DNA from: Nonomuraea turcica
GTDB lineage: Bacteria; Actinomycetota; Actinomycetes; Streptosporangiales; Streptosporangiaceae
Length of the DNA stretch: 64,000 nt
Direction: 5' to 3'
NCBI RefSeq assembly: GCF_030718205.1
Contig: NZ_JAUZQF010000001.1
Location: 248,001-312,000, forward strand
The position numbers were made by a program, and so were the translations under genes. Within the stretch, counting starts at the first letter, position 1. Every line of letters begins with the position of its first letter. This document shows positions 50,356 to 61,144 of this stretch, piece after piece. The notes below the pieces were generated by a model. It was given only the letters and a program-made list of their open reading frames with translations. It was not told the DNA's origin and ran no database searches.

Positions 50356-51351
50356 GTGAGCGACACGGCTTCGCCGTTCGATCGGCACCCGGTCCTGGAT
50401 CGCCCTTCCCGGGCGTTCCTGGACGGCCACGTTTGCCTGTCGTCAGTGGGCGGTGCGGATCTGGACGTGAAGCAGGCGCGACTGACCCTGGTCGAACTGC
50501 AGGGCGGAGACCGTCTCCCCGAGGACGCGGACACATCGGCGGAGTGGTTCGCCCTGCCGGGCGGTCCGACCGGACATGTGCGGGTGCAGGTGGTCAAGCC
50601 CGCCGACAGCGTCGGCGACATCCCCGTCGTGCTGTTCCTGCACGGCCTGAGCTGGTCCGTGGGGGACGTCGGCACACACAAGCGCCTGGTACGCGAATTC
50701 GCTCTCGGCACGGACGCGGCCGTGGTGTTCGTGGAGTACGAGCGCGCCCCAGAGGCTCGATATCCGGTCGCCCTCGAGCAGTGCTACGCCGCCGCGAAGT
50801 GGATCTGCGACCGAGGCGACGAGATCGGCCTGGATGGCAACCGGATGGCCGCGGTGGGTGACTCGGCGGGGGGCAACCTGGTGGCGGCGCTGACCCTGCT
50901 CGCCAAACAACGGGGAGGGGTACGGCTGGTGCAGCAGGTGCTGTTCTGCCCGATCACCGACGCCGCCTTCGACACCCCCTCGTACCGGGAGTTCGCCGAG
51001 GGATACCTCCTCAGCCGCGAGACCATGCGCTGGTTCTGGGACCAGTACCTGCCCGACGTACGGCGGCGGAGCGAGGTCACCGCGTCACCGCTGAGGGCTT
51101 CCCTGGAACAGCTCACCGGCCTGCCTCCGGCGCTGGTGGTCACCGGTGAGGCCGACGTGGTCCGCGACGAGGGCGAGGCATACGCGGCCAAGCTGCGTGC
51201 GGCCGGAGTGCCGGTGGTGTCCATGCGCTACCACGGGACCATCCACGGCTTCATGGTGCTCGATCCCCTCCACGACACGGACGCCGCCCGCGCCGCCCTC
51301 ATCCAGGCCATCGACACCCTCCACGTCGTCCTGCACCGCTCCCACGGCTGA
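50356..51351 (+). CDS. HSL-family alpha/beta hydrolase
   Basis: A 331-residue esterase: LFLHGLSWSVGDVGTHKRLV (oxyanion region reads HGLSW rather than HGGGW), VGDSAGGNLVAALTLLAKQR (nucleophile) and GTIHGFMVLD (His). It is a paralogue of the protein at 53509-54462, matching in QVLF-PxTDAxFDT, ASPLRASLE and TGEADVxRDEGEAYA. GTG 50356 has AGGAGA five bases upstream. Confidence 0.88.
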   Translation: MSDTASPFDRHPVLDRPSRAFLDGHVCLSSVGGADLDVKQARLTLVELQGGDRLPEDADTSAEWFALPGGPTGHVRVQVVKPADSVGDIPVVLFLHGLSWSVGDVGTHKRLVREFALGTDAAVVFVEYERAPEARYPVALEQCYAAAKWICDRGDEIGLDGNRMAAVGDSAGGNLVAALTLLAKQRGGVRLVQQVLFCPITDAAFDTPSYREFAEGYLLSRETMRWFWDQYLPDVRRRSEVTASPLRASLEQLTGLPPALVVTGEADVVRDEGEAYAAKLRAAGVPVVSMRYHGTIHGFMVLDPLHDTDAARAALIQAIDTLHVVLHRSHG

Positions 51352-52607
<1,256 letters not shown>

Positions 52608-52656
52608 CCCGGCGGCCCATCCGTACCCCGCCGTCTCACGACAATAAGGACACACG

Positions 52657-53475
52657 ATGACACAGCTCACCCGGCGCCAGGCCCTCGGCACCGCGCTCGC
52701 CGCCTCCATAGCCGTCTCCGCCGCCGCCGCCTCCTCCTCCACCGCCGCCTCCGCCGAGACCCAGGGCGCGGCCAAGCCCACCGTCGTGCTCGTGCACGGC
52801 GCCTTCGCCGACGCCTCCTGCTGGAAAGGCGTGATCGAGCGGCTCCAGCGCAAGGGCTACGCCGTCCTCGCGCCGGCCAACCCGCTCCGCGGCCTCTCCG
52901 CCGACGCCGCCGGCACCGCCGCCCTGCTCGCCACCGTCAAAGGCCCCGTCGTCCTGGTCGGCCACTCCTACGGCGGCGCGGTCATCACCAACGCCGCGCG
53001 CGGCAACGACAACGTCAAAGCCCTCGTCTACGTCGCCGCCTTCATCCCCGACGAAGGCGAAAGCGCGGCCGAACTCGCGGGCAGATACCCCGGCAGCACC
53101 CTCGGCGAGACCCTTCGGCAGGTGCCGTTGCCCGGCGGCGGCACCGACCTGTACGTCGAGCAGGACAAGTTCCGCAGGCAGTTCGCCCATGACGTACCCG
53201 CTCGTGACGCCCAGGTGATGGCCGTCACCCAGCGTCCGATCACCGCCGCCGCGCTCGACGAACCCTCCGGCGCCACGCCCGCCTGGAAGGCCGTCACCTC
53301 TTGGGCGTTGTTCGGCACCGGGGACAAGAACATTCCGCCGGCCGCGCTGCGCTTCATGGCCGAGCGTGCCGACGCCCGCGCCACTGTCACGATCAAGGGC
53401 GCCTCTCACGCCGTACTGGTCTCCCACCCCGACGCGGTGACCCGCCTGATCGAGCGCGCCGCCACCGGCCGCTGA
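52657..53475 (+). CDS. Exported alpha/beta hydrolase with Tat-type signal
   Basis: A 272-residue hydrolase with an N-terminal LTRRQALGTALAASIAVSAA stretch (twin arginine plus hydrophobic core) and a probable cleavage site after ASAE near residue 34. The mature part is VVLVHGAFADASCWKGVIER, VVLVGHSYGGAVITNAARG and GASHAVLVSHP. It is a secreted relative of the cytoplasmic enzyme at 42764-43489. ATG 52657 is preceded by AATAAGGAC. It lies 49 bp after the previous gene. Confidence 0.9.
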   Translation: MTQLTRRQALGTALAASIAVSAAAASSSTAASAETQGAAKPTVVLVHGAFADASCWKGVIERLQRKGYAVLAPANPLRGLSADAAGTAALLATVKGPVVLVGHSYGGAVITNAARGNDNVKALVYVAAFIPDEGESAAELAGRYPGSTLGETLRQVPLPGGGTDLYVEQDKFRRQFAHDVPARDAQVMAVTQRPITAAALDEPSGATPAWKAVTSWALFGTGDKNIPPAALRFMAERADARATVTIKGASHAVLVSHPDAVTRLIERAATGR

Positions 53476-53508
53476 TCCCGCGATTCCCTTCTCACACGTG
53501 GAGCAATC

Positions 53509-54462
53509 ATGAACAAGCCTGTCCTCGAACCCGCCGCACGAGCCTTCGCCGAAGCCACCGCGCAGCCTCCCTTCCTGTTCCAGCTGCTGCCGAGCGAGGG
53601 CCGCAAGGCCGTCGACGACGTGCAGTCCGGGCCCATCGCCAAGCCGGCCGTGGACGAGGAGTGGGTGACGATCCCCGGCGGACCCACCGGCCAGGTCAAG
53701 GCCCGCATCGTGCGGCCCGCGGGCCGCACGGGCGACCTACCCGTGATCATCTACATTCATGGCGCCGGCTGGGTGTTCGGCAACGCCCACACCCACGACC
53801 GGCTCGTCCGCGAGCTCGCGACCGGCGCCGACGCCGCCGTGGTCTTCCCCGAGTACGACCTGTCGCCCGAGCACCGCTACCCGGTGGCCATCGAGCAGAA
53901 CTGGACCGTGGCCCGGTGGATCGTCACCGAGGGCGCCGCCAAGGGACTGGACGCCACCCGGATCGCGGTGGCCGGCGACTCCGTCGGCGGCAACATGAGC
54001 GCCGCCCTGACACTGATGGCCAAGCAGCGCGGCGGACTGCCGCTGCGCCAGCAGGTGCTGTTCTACCCGGTGACCGACGCCTCCTTCGACACCGACTCCT
54101 ACCACCAGTTCGCCGAGGGCTACTTCCTGCGCCGGGACGGCATGCAGTGGTTCTGGGACCAGTACACCACCGACGAGGCCCAACGCGCCGAGATCACCGC
54201 CTCCCCGCTGCGGGCCTCGCTGGAGGAGCTGGCCGGGCTGCCCCCGGCGCTGATCATCACTGGCGAAGCCGACGTGCTCCGCGACGAGGGCGAGGCGTAC
54301 GCCAACAAGCTGCGCACCGCCGGGGTGCCGGTAACCGCGGTGCGCTACCTGGGCATCATTCACGACTTCGTCATGCTCAACACGCTGCGCGAAACCTACG
54401 CCGCCGACTCCGCGATCGAGCTGGCCGTCAGCACGCTGCGCCGTGCCCTGGCCAAGAGCTGA
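53509..54462 (+). CDS. HSL-family alpha/beta hydrolase
   Basis: A 317-residue esterase: IYIHGAGWVFGNAHTHDRLV (HGAGW oxyanion), VAGDSVGGNMSAALTLMAKQ (GDSVG nucleophile), TGEADVLRDEGEAYANKLR (acid) and GIIHDFVMLN (His). Paralogue of the protein at 50356-51351, with a more typical oxyanion motif. It lies 33 bp after the Tat-exported hydrolase and 84 bp before the permease gene. Confidence 0.9.
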   Translation: MNKPVLEPAARAFAEATAQPPFLFQLLPSEGRKAVDDVQSGPIAKPAVDEEWVTIPGGPTGQVKARIVRPAGRTGDLPVIIYIHGAGWVFGNAHTHDRLVRELATGADAAVVFPEYDLSPEHRYPVAIEQNWTVARWIVTEGAAKGLDATRIAVAGDSVGGNMSAALTLMAKQRGGLPLRQQVLFYPVTDASFDTDSYHQFAEGYFLRRDGMQWFWDQYTTDEAQRAEITASPLRASLEELAGLPPALIITGEADVLRDEGEAYANKLRTAGVPVTAVRYLGIIHDFVMLNTLRETYAADSAIELAVSTLRRALAKS

Positions 54463-54546
54463 GACCGGGGGCCCGTGGGCCCATCCCCCTCGAACTCGGC
54501 CCGCGTGGGGCGGACGTCGCCCCACGCGGGCCAGGAAGACCTCGCT

Positions 54547-55266
54547 ATGAACACCCCTGACCCCCAGCCCGGCGGCGAGCAGGCCTCACCCGGCGGCCGC
54601 TACCACGAACCGGATCTGCGCCGCATGACGCGCATCAACCTGCGGCCGATCGCCTCCCCGATGCCGCTCGGCTTCTACTCGGTGGCCATCGCGTCGGTCA
54701 TGATCGCCAGCCTCCAACTGGGCCTGTTCCCTCCCGGAGCCCACCGTGCGATCGCCATGACCATCCTGCCGGCGTTTGTCCTGCAGCTCGTGGTGGCGGT
54801 CTTCGCCTTCGGCGCCCGCGACGTGATCGCGGCCACCCTGATGGCCTGCTTCTCCGGCATGTGGCTGGCCAGTTCCCTGGTGCTCGCCCTCGACTCCCCG
54901 CCCGGCACTTCCGTGCTCGGCGTACTGAACCTGGTCTTCGCCCTGTTCGCCCTCCTGATGGCGAGCGTGGCCAAACCCAAGCGGGCGCTGTGGCTGGTGC
55001 TGTGCACGGCCGTGCCCCGCTTCGCCGTCGGCGCGGCCGCCAACCTGACCGGGACGCCGTGGGTGGCCACGATCTCCGGCGTACTCGGTCTGCTGCTGGC
55101 CGCCGTGGCGTTGTACGCGGCCTTCGCGCTGATGCTGGAGGACATGCGCGGCCAGGAAGTGCTGCCGGTCGGCCGTTCCGGCCCCGCGCACCATGCCGTC
55201 GAGGGCGACCTGGCGGTCCAGCTGCGCAACCTCGAACGCCAGGCGGGCGTGCGCCGCACCCTGTGA
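54547..55266 (+). CDS. GPR1/FUN34/YaaH-family transporter
   Basis: A 239-residue membrane protein with six hydrophobic helices; SPMPLGFYSVAIASVMIASL corresponds to the NPAPLGL-type entry motif of acetate/succinate uptake proteins. The first 40 residues are a soluble tail and the last 40 a charged one. Located among esterase genes, it might take up or release the short acids they liberate (inference). ATG 54547 follows GGAAGA. Confidence 0.75.
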   Translation: MNTPDPQPGGEQASPGGRYHEPDLRRMTRINLRPIASPMPLGFYSVAIASVMIASLQLGLFPPGAHRAIAMTILPAFVLQLVVAVFAFGARDVIAATLMACFSGMWLASSLVLALDSPPGTSVLGVLNLVFALFALLMASVAKPKRALWLVLCTAVPRFAVGAAANLTGTPWVATISGVLGLLLAAVALYAAFALMLEDMRGQEVLPVGRSGPAHHAVEGDLAVQLRNLERQAGVRRTL

Positions 55267-55314
55267 TGCACCCCGCTGCTCCCAGATTTCGTGACTTGTG
55301 AACGAGAGAGAGCC

Positions 55315-57213
55315 ATGACCTCGATGCCAGTCGCCGGTGTCATCCCGGCACCCGGCAGTGACGATAGGCAGATCGCCGACCTCATCGTCCGTAATGCGAA
55401 AGTTTTCACCGGAGATCCGCGCAAACCCGTAGTCTCGGCGATCGCCGTACGCGGCGGCAGGATCACCGCGCTTGGCGAGGACGGGGACATCGCCGAGCAC
55501 GTCGGAGCCCGCACACGAGTGGTGGACGCTCTGGGACGGCGGCTGATACCCGGACTGAACGACTCCCACCTGCACGTCATCCGCGGCGGCCTCAACTACG
55601 TGCTGGAGCTGCGCTGGGACGGCGTCCGCTCGCTGCGCCAAGCCCTGGCCATGCTGCGTGAGCAAGCGGCCCGCACCCCCAAGGGCCAATGGATCCGGGT
55701 GGTGGGCGGCTGGACGGCCGAGCAGTTCGCCGAACGCCGCATGCCGACCGCCGCCGAACTGACCGACGCCGCCCCGGACACGCCCGTCTTCGTCCTGCAC
55801 CTCTACCAGAGCGCCATCCTGAACCGGGCGGCCGTGCGCGCCGCCGGTTTCACCCGCGACACCCCCGACCCCAAGGGTGGGCAGATCGTGCGTGACCGCG
55901 ACGGCGAGCCGACCGGCGTTCTGCTGGCCGCCCCCAGCGCGCTCATCCTGTACTCCACCCTGGCCGGCGCGCCCACGCTCGACAACGCAGACAAGAAGAT
56001 CTCCACCCGGCACTTCCTGCGCGAGCTGAACCGCTTCGGCCTCACCTCGGCAATCGACGCGGCCGGCGGCTTCCAGAACTTCCCCGACAACTACCGCACC
56101 GTCATCGAACTGGCCCGCGATGGCGAGCTGTCCCTGCGCATCGCCTACCACCTCTTCCCCCAGACCGCCGGGCAGGAGCTGGCGGACCTGAAGCGGTGGA
56201 TCGAAACGGTGCGCCCCGGCGACGGCGACGAATGGCTGCGGCTCAACGGCGCGGGCGAGAACCTGACCTGGGCCGCCGCCGACTTCGAGAACTTCTCCGA
56301 GCCGCGCCCCGAACTCGCGCCCGGCTACGAGGAGGAGTTCGAGCAGGCGGTCCGGCTGCTCATGGAGAACGGCTGGGGCTTTCGCCTGCACGCCACCTAC
56401 GACGAGACGATCCGCCGCGACCTGGCCGTCTTCGAGAAGCTCGCCGCCGACGGCCTGTTCCCGGCGGGCAACCGGTGGCTGTTCGACCACGCCGAGACCG
56501 TCTCAGCCGAAAGCCTGGAGCGCATCGCGGCCCTCGGCGGCACCATCAGCGTCCAGAACCGGATGTCCTTCCAAGGCCGGGCGTTCGCCGAGCGGTACGG
56601 CGCCGCGGTCGCCGCCCGCACCCCGCCCATCAAGGAGATGCTGGAACAGGGGCTTGCCGTGGCGGCCGGCACCGACGCGACCCGGGTTTCCTCCTACAAC
56701 CCGTGGGTGGCCCTGCACTGGCTGGTCACTGGACGCAGCGTCGGCGGATTTCACCTTTACCCCGCCGACCGGCGCCTTTCCCGGGAGAAGGCGCTGGAAC
56801 TGTTCACCCGCGCCGGGGCGCGCATCACCGGTGAGCAGGACGTCAAGGGCACCCTGCGGGAGGGGTACTTTGCCGACTTCACTGTGCTCACCCACGACTA
56901 CTTCTCCGTCCACGACGACGACATCCCGTACATCGAATCGGTGCTGACCGTGGTCGGCGGCCGCATCGTGTACGCCGCGGCAGAGTACGAGGGCATGGAC
57001 GAGCTCATGCCGTCCATCAGCCCTTCATGGAGCCCGGTCTCCCACTTCGGCGGTTACCAGGCCAGCCCGCCACCGAGCAGCACCGGCGCACGCCAGGCCG
57101 ATCGGCTGGGCGAGGCCGTCGCCGATGCGGAGCAGCACCACCGGTGGCGCGTTACCCGTGGGCTCGCCCCCGAGTCCGCGCCAGCGATCTTCGACCCCTG
57201 CTTCACCCTCTGA
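55315..57213 (+). CDS. Amidohydrolase_3 family protein (YtcJ-like)
   Basis: A 632-residue metal-dependent hydrolase: LIVRNAKVFTGDPRKP opening, LIPGLNDSHLHVIRGGLNYV (HxH metal site), FDHAETVSAESLERIAAL, and VAAGTDATRVSSYNPWVALH (late Asp). It ends with a longer tail than usual YtcJ proteins (about 550 residues). Substrate unknown; likely an amide or carbamate. ATG 55315 follows GAGAGAGAG; 48 bp after the permease gene, probably the last of the unit. Confidence 0.87.
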   Translation: MTSMPVAGVIPAPGSDDRQIADLIVRNAKVFTGDPRKPVVSAIAVRGGRITALGEDGDIAEHVGARTRVVDALGRRLIPGLNDSHLHVIRGGLNYVLELRWDGVRSLRQALAMLREQAARTPKGQWIRVVGGWTAEQFAERRMPTAAELTDAAPDTPVFVLHLYQSAILNRAAVRAAGFTRDTPDPKGGQIVRDRDGEPTGVLLAAPSALILYSTLAGAPTLDNADKKISTRHFLRELNRFGLTSAIDAAGGFQNFPDNYRTVIELARDGELSLRIAYHLFPQTAGQELADLKRWIETVRPGDGDEWLRLNGAGENLTWAAADFENFSEPRPELAPGYEEEFEQAVRLLMENGWGFRLHATYDETIRRDLAVFEKLAADGLFPAGNRWLFDHAETVSAESLERIAALGGTISVQNRMSFQGRAFAERYGAAVAARTPPIKEMLEQGLAVAAGTDATRVSSYNPWVALHWLVTGRSVGGFHLYPADRRLSREKALELFTRAGARITGEQDVKGTLREGYFADFTVLTHDYFSVHDDDIPYIESVLTVVGGRIVYAAAEYEGMDELMPSISPSWSPVSHFGGYQASPPPSSTGARQADRLGEAVADAEQHHRWRVTRGLAPESAPAIFDPCFTL

Positions 57214-57563
57214 CACCACGCCGCGTCGGCTCTTGCGCGGGCACATAGTCCAGCGCACGGGCACTTCGCCACAGGTATCCGGCAAGGCCGTGGTGCGAAT
57301 GCTCGGTCATTGCCGCCGGGCACGGGGACCGAGCCGACCCCGGCCCGGTGACGGGCGGCGTCGGACCTGCGTGGTACTGGGCAACTCATCGCTCATGAGG
57401 ACCTGAAGGACGTCGAGCGGAACGCCCGCGTCCCCCTCTGTGCCAAGCTCGGACCCCAGCTGACCCTTTACGCCCTGCGATCAAGGTGATCGAGAAAACT
57501 CATGTGAACCCGTCAGTGCCCACCAGGGGTGTTCAGACGGACGGTCAAATGACGGTCAAACGA
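57214..57563. other. Intergenic stretch before genomic island
   Basis: About 350 bases with short chance frames only; no gene or named site seen. The strong hairpin at 57564-57603 follows directly. Confidence 0.4.
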
Positions 57564-57603
57564 TCAAGAGCCTGGTTCTCAATCTTGAGAACCAGGCTCT
57601 TGA
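57564..57603. terminator. Perfect 19-bp hairpin next to att site
   Basis: TCAAGAGCCTGGTTCTCAA and its exact complement with a 2-base loop. It lies 14 bp from the left copy of the att repeat. It may be a bidirectional terminator of the amidohydrolase unit or belong to the recombination site. Confidence 0.6.
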
Positions 57604-57616
57604 CCTGCGACAACTC

Positions 57617-57661
57617 TGTCGGGGTGGCGGGATTTGAACCCACGACCTCTTCGTCCCGAAC
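57617..57661 (-). repeat. attL: partial tRNA-Pro copy
   Basis: Exact 45-bp copy of the tRNA-Pro 3' half (anticodon loop, TpsiC arm, acceptor 3' strand and following bases). The sequence diverges beyond 57661, so no full tRNA is encoded here. Confidence 0.9.
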
Positions 57662-57813
57662 TCTCGGCGTGAGGGTCGTTGAGAGTTAGCCCGGAGGTCA
57701 AGCAGGCCGCATGACTCACGGACGGTCGCCGGTGGTCGACGGGGTTGCTGCACTCTCGTGCTGCATATGCTCCGCCTTCGTCCGGGCTTGTCTGAGAGAC
57801 CGCGCCGTCGTCT

Positions 57814-58560
57814 TCATCGCGCCGCCTGTTGGTCACGTCTTGAGGACTGTCTGCGTCGATGCAGCAGGATGCCGAGCCCGATAGCAGCAGCCCCTCCGAA
57901 CGCGGCGGCAGCTTTTCGTTCGAAACGTGGTTTGCCAACTGGATTGACGGTAGTGCGAGGAGGGGTGGCTTCGGCTGCTCTTAGTTCTTCATCCATGAGC
58001 CGAAGGACGGAACGCAAGCGTCCATTTGGCCGGCCTGCCCAATAGGACGATCGGCTATCAATCCAGAAGCTCCGCCCTAGCTGACCTCGGAACAGGCGCC
58101 TGACTACACCACGCAAGGTGTCTTGGTCTATCAGCCCGAGATCGTACATAGTTAGCCAGTGCGCTATCCACTGGTTGATTACCACGTGCGATTGAAAGCG
58201 GAAGTCATCGTGGTGACCCCGCCAGACCTCTCCCTCCACCTGAGCTAATGCTGGATTTTCAATCACCAGACGAGCGATTTCGAATTGGCGGGTCCTAAGC
58301 CCTTGTAAAGCTGCTATTCGCGTGGTGCGTGCCTGCATATCGACCGACAGGGCGACGCCGGCAAGGGCAGCGGCGCTGATCAGGGCAGCGACCGATCCAT
58401 ATGCCTGACCCACCTCGCTCAGCAGTGCCCATCGGGAGGCAGGTATCAGGTCGGCGATGCCGCTCACTGCGACTGGCGCCAGTACGACGGCCCCTGCAGC
58501 AGCGACGGCAATGACCGAGGCACATGCTACGAGTACAGCTCGCGTTGCCCGTCTCCTCAT
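57814..58560 (-). CDS. DUF6082-like membrane protein
   Basis: A 248-residue protein with two N-terminal membrane helices (about 8-32 and 50-72), a cytoplasmic region with VINQWIAHWLTMYDLGLIDQ, and a possible third hydrophobic stretch near the C-terminus. It resembles the DUF6082 proteins of Streptomyces and relatives, often carried on accessory DNA. ATG 58560 has GAGGAGTCG upstream. Codon use is visibly less GC-rich than the core genes, in line with transfer. Function unknown. Confidence 0.65.
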   Translation of the reverse strand: MRRRATRAVLVACASVIAVAAAGAVVLAPVAVSGIADLIPASRWALLSEVGQAYGSVAALISAAALAGVALSVDMQARTTRIAALQGLRTRQFEIARLVIENPALAQVEGEVWRGHHDDFRFQSHVVINQWIAHWLTMYDLGLIDQDTLRGVVRRLFRGQLGRSFWIDSRSSYWAGRPNGRLRSVLRLMDEELRAAEATPPRTTVNPVGKPRFERKAAAAFGGAAAIGLGILLHRRRQSSRRDQQAAR

Positions 58561-58764
58561 CTTCGACTCCTCGTCGGTTTGAGTGGGTGGATGCTCAATG
58601 ATGCGCCGCCCTACTTGAGTCGGCCGTGTCTTGAAACATGCGGCAATCCAGTCCTCTGATCTTGCCCGCTCACTGTGCTTCGAGCACGCGGATCAGCTTC
58701 GCCTTTTCCCTTGCGGCTCTTGCGGGCAACACGTGCAGGGTGCTGGAAACGGCGGGAGGCTGTG

Positions 58765-60033
58765 ATGCTGGAGGAGACGCAAGACACCGAGGACATCATC
58801 GAACGGGTCGCGGCGCTGGACGTCGGGAAGGCCGAGTTGGTCTGCTGTGTCCGGCTTCCCAGCGAGGATCGGCCAGGCAGGCGGCTGCAGGAGGTCAGCA
58901 CACACACGACCATGACCCGCTCGGTCCTGTCGCTGGCCGACCGCCTGCACTGTCTGGGCGTGACCCGGGTGGTGATGGAAGCAACCAGCGATTACTGGAA
59001 ACCGATCTTCTACATCCTGGAAGCCGCCGGGTTCGAGACCTGGCTGGTCAATGCCCGCGATGTCAAACATCTGCCCGGGCGTCCCAAGACCGACAGGCTG
59101 GATGCGGTCTGGTTGTGCAAGGTCGCCGAACGGCAGATGATCCGCCCCAGCTTCGTGCCTCCGCCACAGATCCGGCAGCTGCGGGATCGGGTTCGCTACC
59201 GCTGCGACCTGGTTTCGGTGCGCACGGCGGAGAAGAACCGGGCGGAGAAGCTCCTGGAGGACGCACAGATCAAGTTATCGGTGGTGGCCTCCGACATCTT
59301 CGGCGTGTCCGGCCGCGCCATGATGGCCGCGCTGATCGCAGGAGGGCGCAATCCCGCCGTGCTCGCGCAGATGGCCCGCGCCAGCATGCGCGCCAAGATC
59401 AGCGCGGTGGAGGAGGCGTTCACTGGCCGCTTCACCGACCACCACGCGTTCCTGCTCGCCAAGATGCTGGTCCGCGTCGATCAGCTCAACCGGGATATCG
59501 CCGAGGTGGATGCCAAAATCGAGGAGCTCATCGCCCCTTTCGCCGCGGCGGTGGAGCGGCTGGACGACATCCCCGGCATCGGACGCACCGCCGCCTCATT
59601 GATCCTTTCCGAAATCGGTCTGGACATGACGCGCTTCCCGACCGCCGGCCATCTGGCCTCGTGGGCACGCTTCGCCCCCACGATGAAGGAATCGGCCGGC
59701 CGGAGGAAAGGCCAAGCCGCCACCGGCCACGGCAACCTCTATCTGGCCCGGGTTCTGGGCGAAGCCGCGGTCTCGGCCGGCAAAACCAACACCTTCCTCG
59801 GCGAACGCTACCGCCGCATCGCCCGCCGCCGCGGCAAGAAGAGAGCCATCGTCGCCGTCGGCCGCTCCATCCTCACCATCGTCTGGCACCTGCTGTCCGA
59901 TCCCAACGCTCGCTTCATCGACCTCGGCGCCGACTTCTACGACACCCGCATCGGCCCCGAGCGCAAGAAACGCAACCACGTCCGCCAGCTCGAAGCCCTG
60001 GGCTATCGAGTCATCTTGGAACCCATCGCCTGA
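58765..60033 (+). CDS. IS110-family transposase
   Basis: A 422-residue transposase: VAALDVGKAELVCCVRLPSE and VVMEATSDYWKPIFYIL give the N-terminal DEDD catalytic domain, HLPGRPKTDRLDAVWL the following acid, and DIPGIGRTAASLILSEIGLD the C-terminal Transposase_20 helix-hairpin-helix, ending GKKRAIVAVGRSI. Full family length and apparently intact. ATG 58765 follows GGCGGGAGG. IS110 elements lack clear terminal inverted repeats, so the element ends cannot be placed; the 150-200 bp on each side probably belong to it and encode its bridge RNA. Confidence 0.93.
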   Translation: MLEETQDTEDIIERVAALDVGKAELVCCVRLPSEDRPGRRLQEVSTHTTMTRSVLSLADRLHCLGVTRVVMEATSDYWKPIFYILEAAGFETWLVNARDVKHLPGRPKTDRLDAVWLCKVAERQMIRPSFVPPPQIRQLRDRVRYRCDLVSVRTAEKNRAEKLLEDAQIKLSVVASDIFGVSGRAMMAALIAGGRNPAVLAQMARASMRAKISAVEEAFTGRFTDHHAFLLAKMLVRVDQLNRDIAEVDAKIEELIAPFAAAVERLDDIPGIGRTAASLILSEIGLDMTRFPTAGHLASWARFAPTMKESAGRRKGQAATGHGNLYLARVLGEAAVSAGKTNTFLGERYRRIARRRGKKRAIVAVGRSILTIVWHLLSDPNARFIDLGADFYDTRIGPERKKRNHVRQLEALGYRVILEPIA

Positions 60034-60500
60034 CCAGCTGACCTGATCACAAACCCCGTCGCACCGAGCCACGCCGGGGTTCGCTGCCGCCTTCCCACTT
60101 ACTCTCCGATTTTCGGATCAGTGGTCACATGTGGTGTGGGGAGGGCTTGGGGAGTGGGTCGGCTCCCAAACGGCTCCCAGCGGGACTTCTGTCGCTGGAG
60201 AATCGCGGCTGGTTGTCCTCCTCGGACGGCACGGACCCGGGGTCATCGGTCGCTGGCATGCCGTTGCGCAGGACGAGCGCCAGTTTGTGGGACGGCACGG
60301 TGCCCTCCGTCTGGGGGCTCCTTTGGTGGATCGTTCGGGACGCCGAAGGCAACACTTTCCGTCTGCCCAGTTGTCCGGTCTGAGCACCGGTCGAGGCCCT
60401 GCGCAGCGTCATGCGTTGAGCGGGTGTGCCCGGATCGACGTGGATCACAGTCGTTGCAGGACATCCCGCCGAACCGGCCGTCGCCGGTCGTGCCGGATCG
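60034..60500. other. Non-coding stretch downstream of IS110 transposase
   Basis: Holds a hairpin at 60052-60081 (AACCCCG ... CGGGGTT) and the likely right end of the IS element. From 60118 onward both strands show open frames of low quality; I recognise no gene. Possible debris of the interrupted island. Confidence 0.4.
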
Positions 60501-60893
60501 TCAGACCTTGACGACCTCGATCGCGGGTCCGCAGAGCAAGCTGATGTCTTCGGGGTCGGAGGTGAGGACGGTGACTGGTCCTGGCGCGGAGCGTGCGATG
60601 GCGGCGAGGACGGCGTCGATGGCGTACTTGTGGCCACTGAGACGGTGGCTGCGCAACAGTGCTGCGGCTTGGTCGGTGACATCCTTGGTGACGTCATGGA
60701 CGTCAATCCGGGAGAGTACCCACCGGATGCGGGCAGGGTGGATACGTTCGTAGTTTGCCTCGAGGGTGGTCATGGCGGTCGTGACCACCCGGATGCCTTC
60801 TTCCGAGGCTGCTTGGACGAGGGCCAGGAGGGTGCGGTCCTTGAGGTAGAGCTTGGACAGGCCCTCGCTGTCGAGGAGGAGCGTGCCGGGCAT
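60501..60893 (-). CDS. PIN-domain toxin (VapC-like)
   Basis: A 130-residue PIN protein: LLLDSEGLSKLYLKD (first Asp), VTTAMTTLEANYERI (Glu), KYAIDAVLAAIA (Asp) and VLTSDPEDIS (last Asp), the four acids of the RNase site. Its ATG at 60893 overlaps the antitoxin stop by one base (TGATG). Cognate RNA target unknown. Confidence 0.88.
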   Translation of the reverse strand: MPGTLLLDSEGLSKLYLKDRTLLALVQAASEEGIRVVTTAMTTLEANYERIHPARIRWVLSRIDVHDVTKDVTDQAAALLRSHRLSGHKYAIDAVLAAIARSAPGPVTVLTSDPEDISLLCGPAIEVVKV

Positions 60894-61144
60894 CAGGCTG
60901 CGGCACCGCCTGAGTTGCGCTGATCGTGGCGCAGCAGGGCGCGGGCCGCTTCGACCTCTTCCCGGGACAACGGGTCGTTGTCGGTCTCGAAGTCGGCGAC
61001 GATCTCACGAAGCTCGTCCATGGCCACACGCTGCTCCAGCGCCTCGGCCACGTAGGCGGAGAAGCCGCCGGGGCCCACATGGGTGCGTACGGTTTCGGCG
61101 AGGTCTTCGGGAAGACTGATGGAGTACTTCTTGCTACCGCTCAT
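60893..61144 (-). CDS. Ribbon-helix-helix antitoxin
   Basis: An 83-residue protein: KKYSISLPEDLAETVRTHVG is the RHH strand and first helix, FSAYVAEALEQRVAMDELRE the second helix, and an acidic C-terminal tail presumably binds the PIN toxin. First gene of the pair, with a palindromic operator just upstream of its ATG 61144, as expected for autoregulation. Confidence 0.88.
   Translation of the reverse strand: MSGSKKYSISLPEDLAETVRTHVGPGGFSAYVAEALEQRVAMDELREIVADFETDNDPLSREEVEAARALLRHDQRNSGGAAA

Noticed and set aside
57486..57689. A short frame over the left att site
   Set aside because: It is a reading of the partial tRNA-Pro copy and the adjacent hairpin, not a protein gene.
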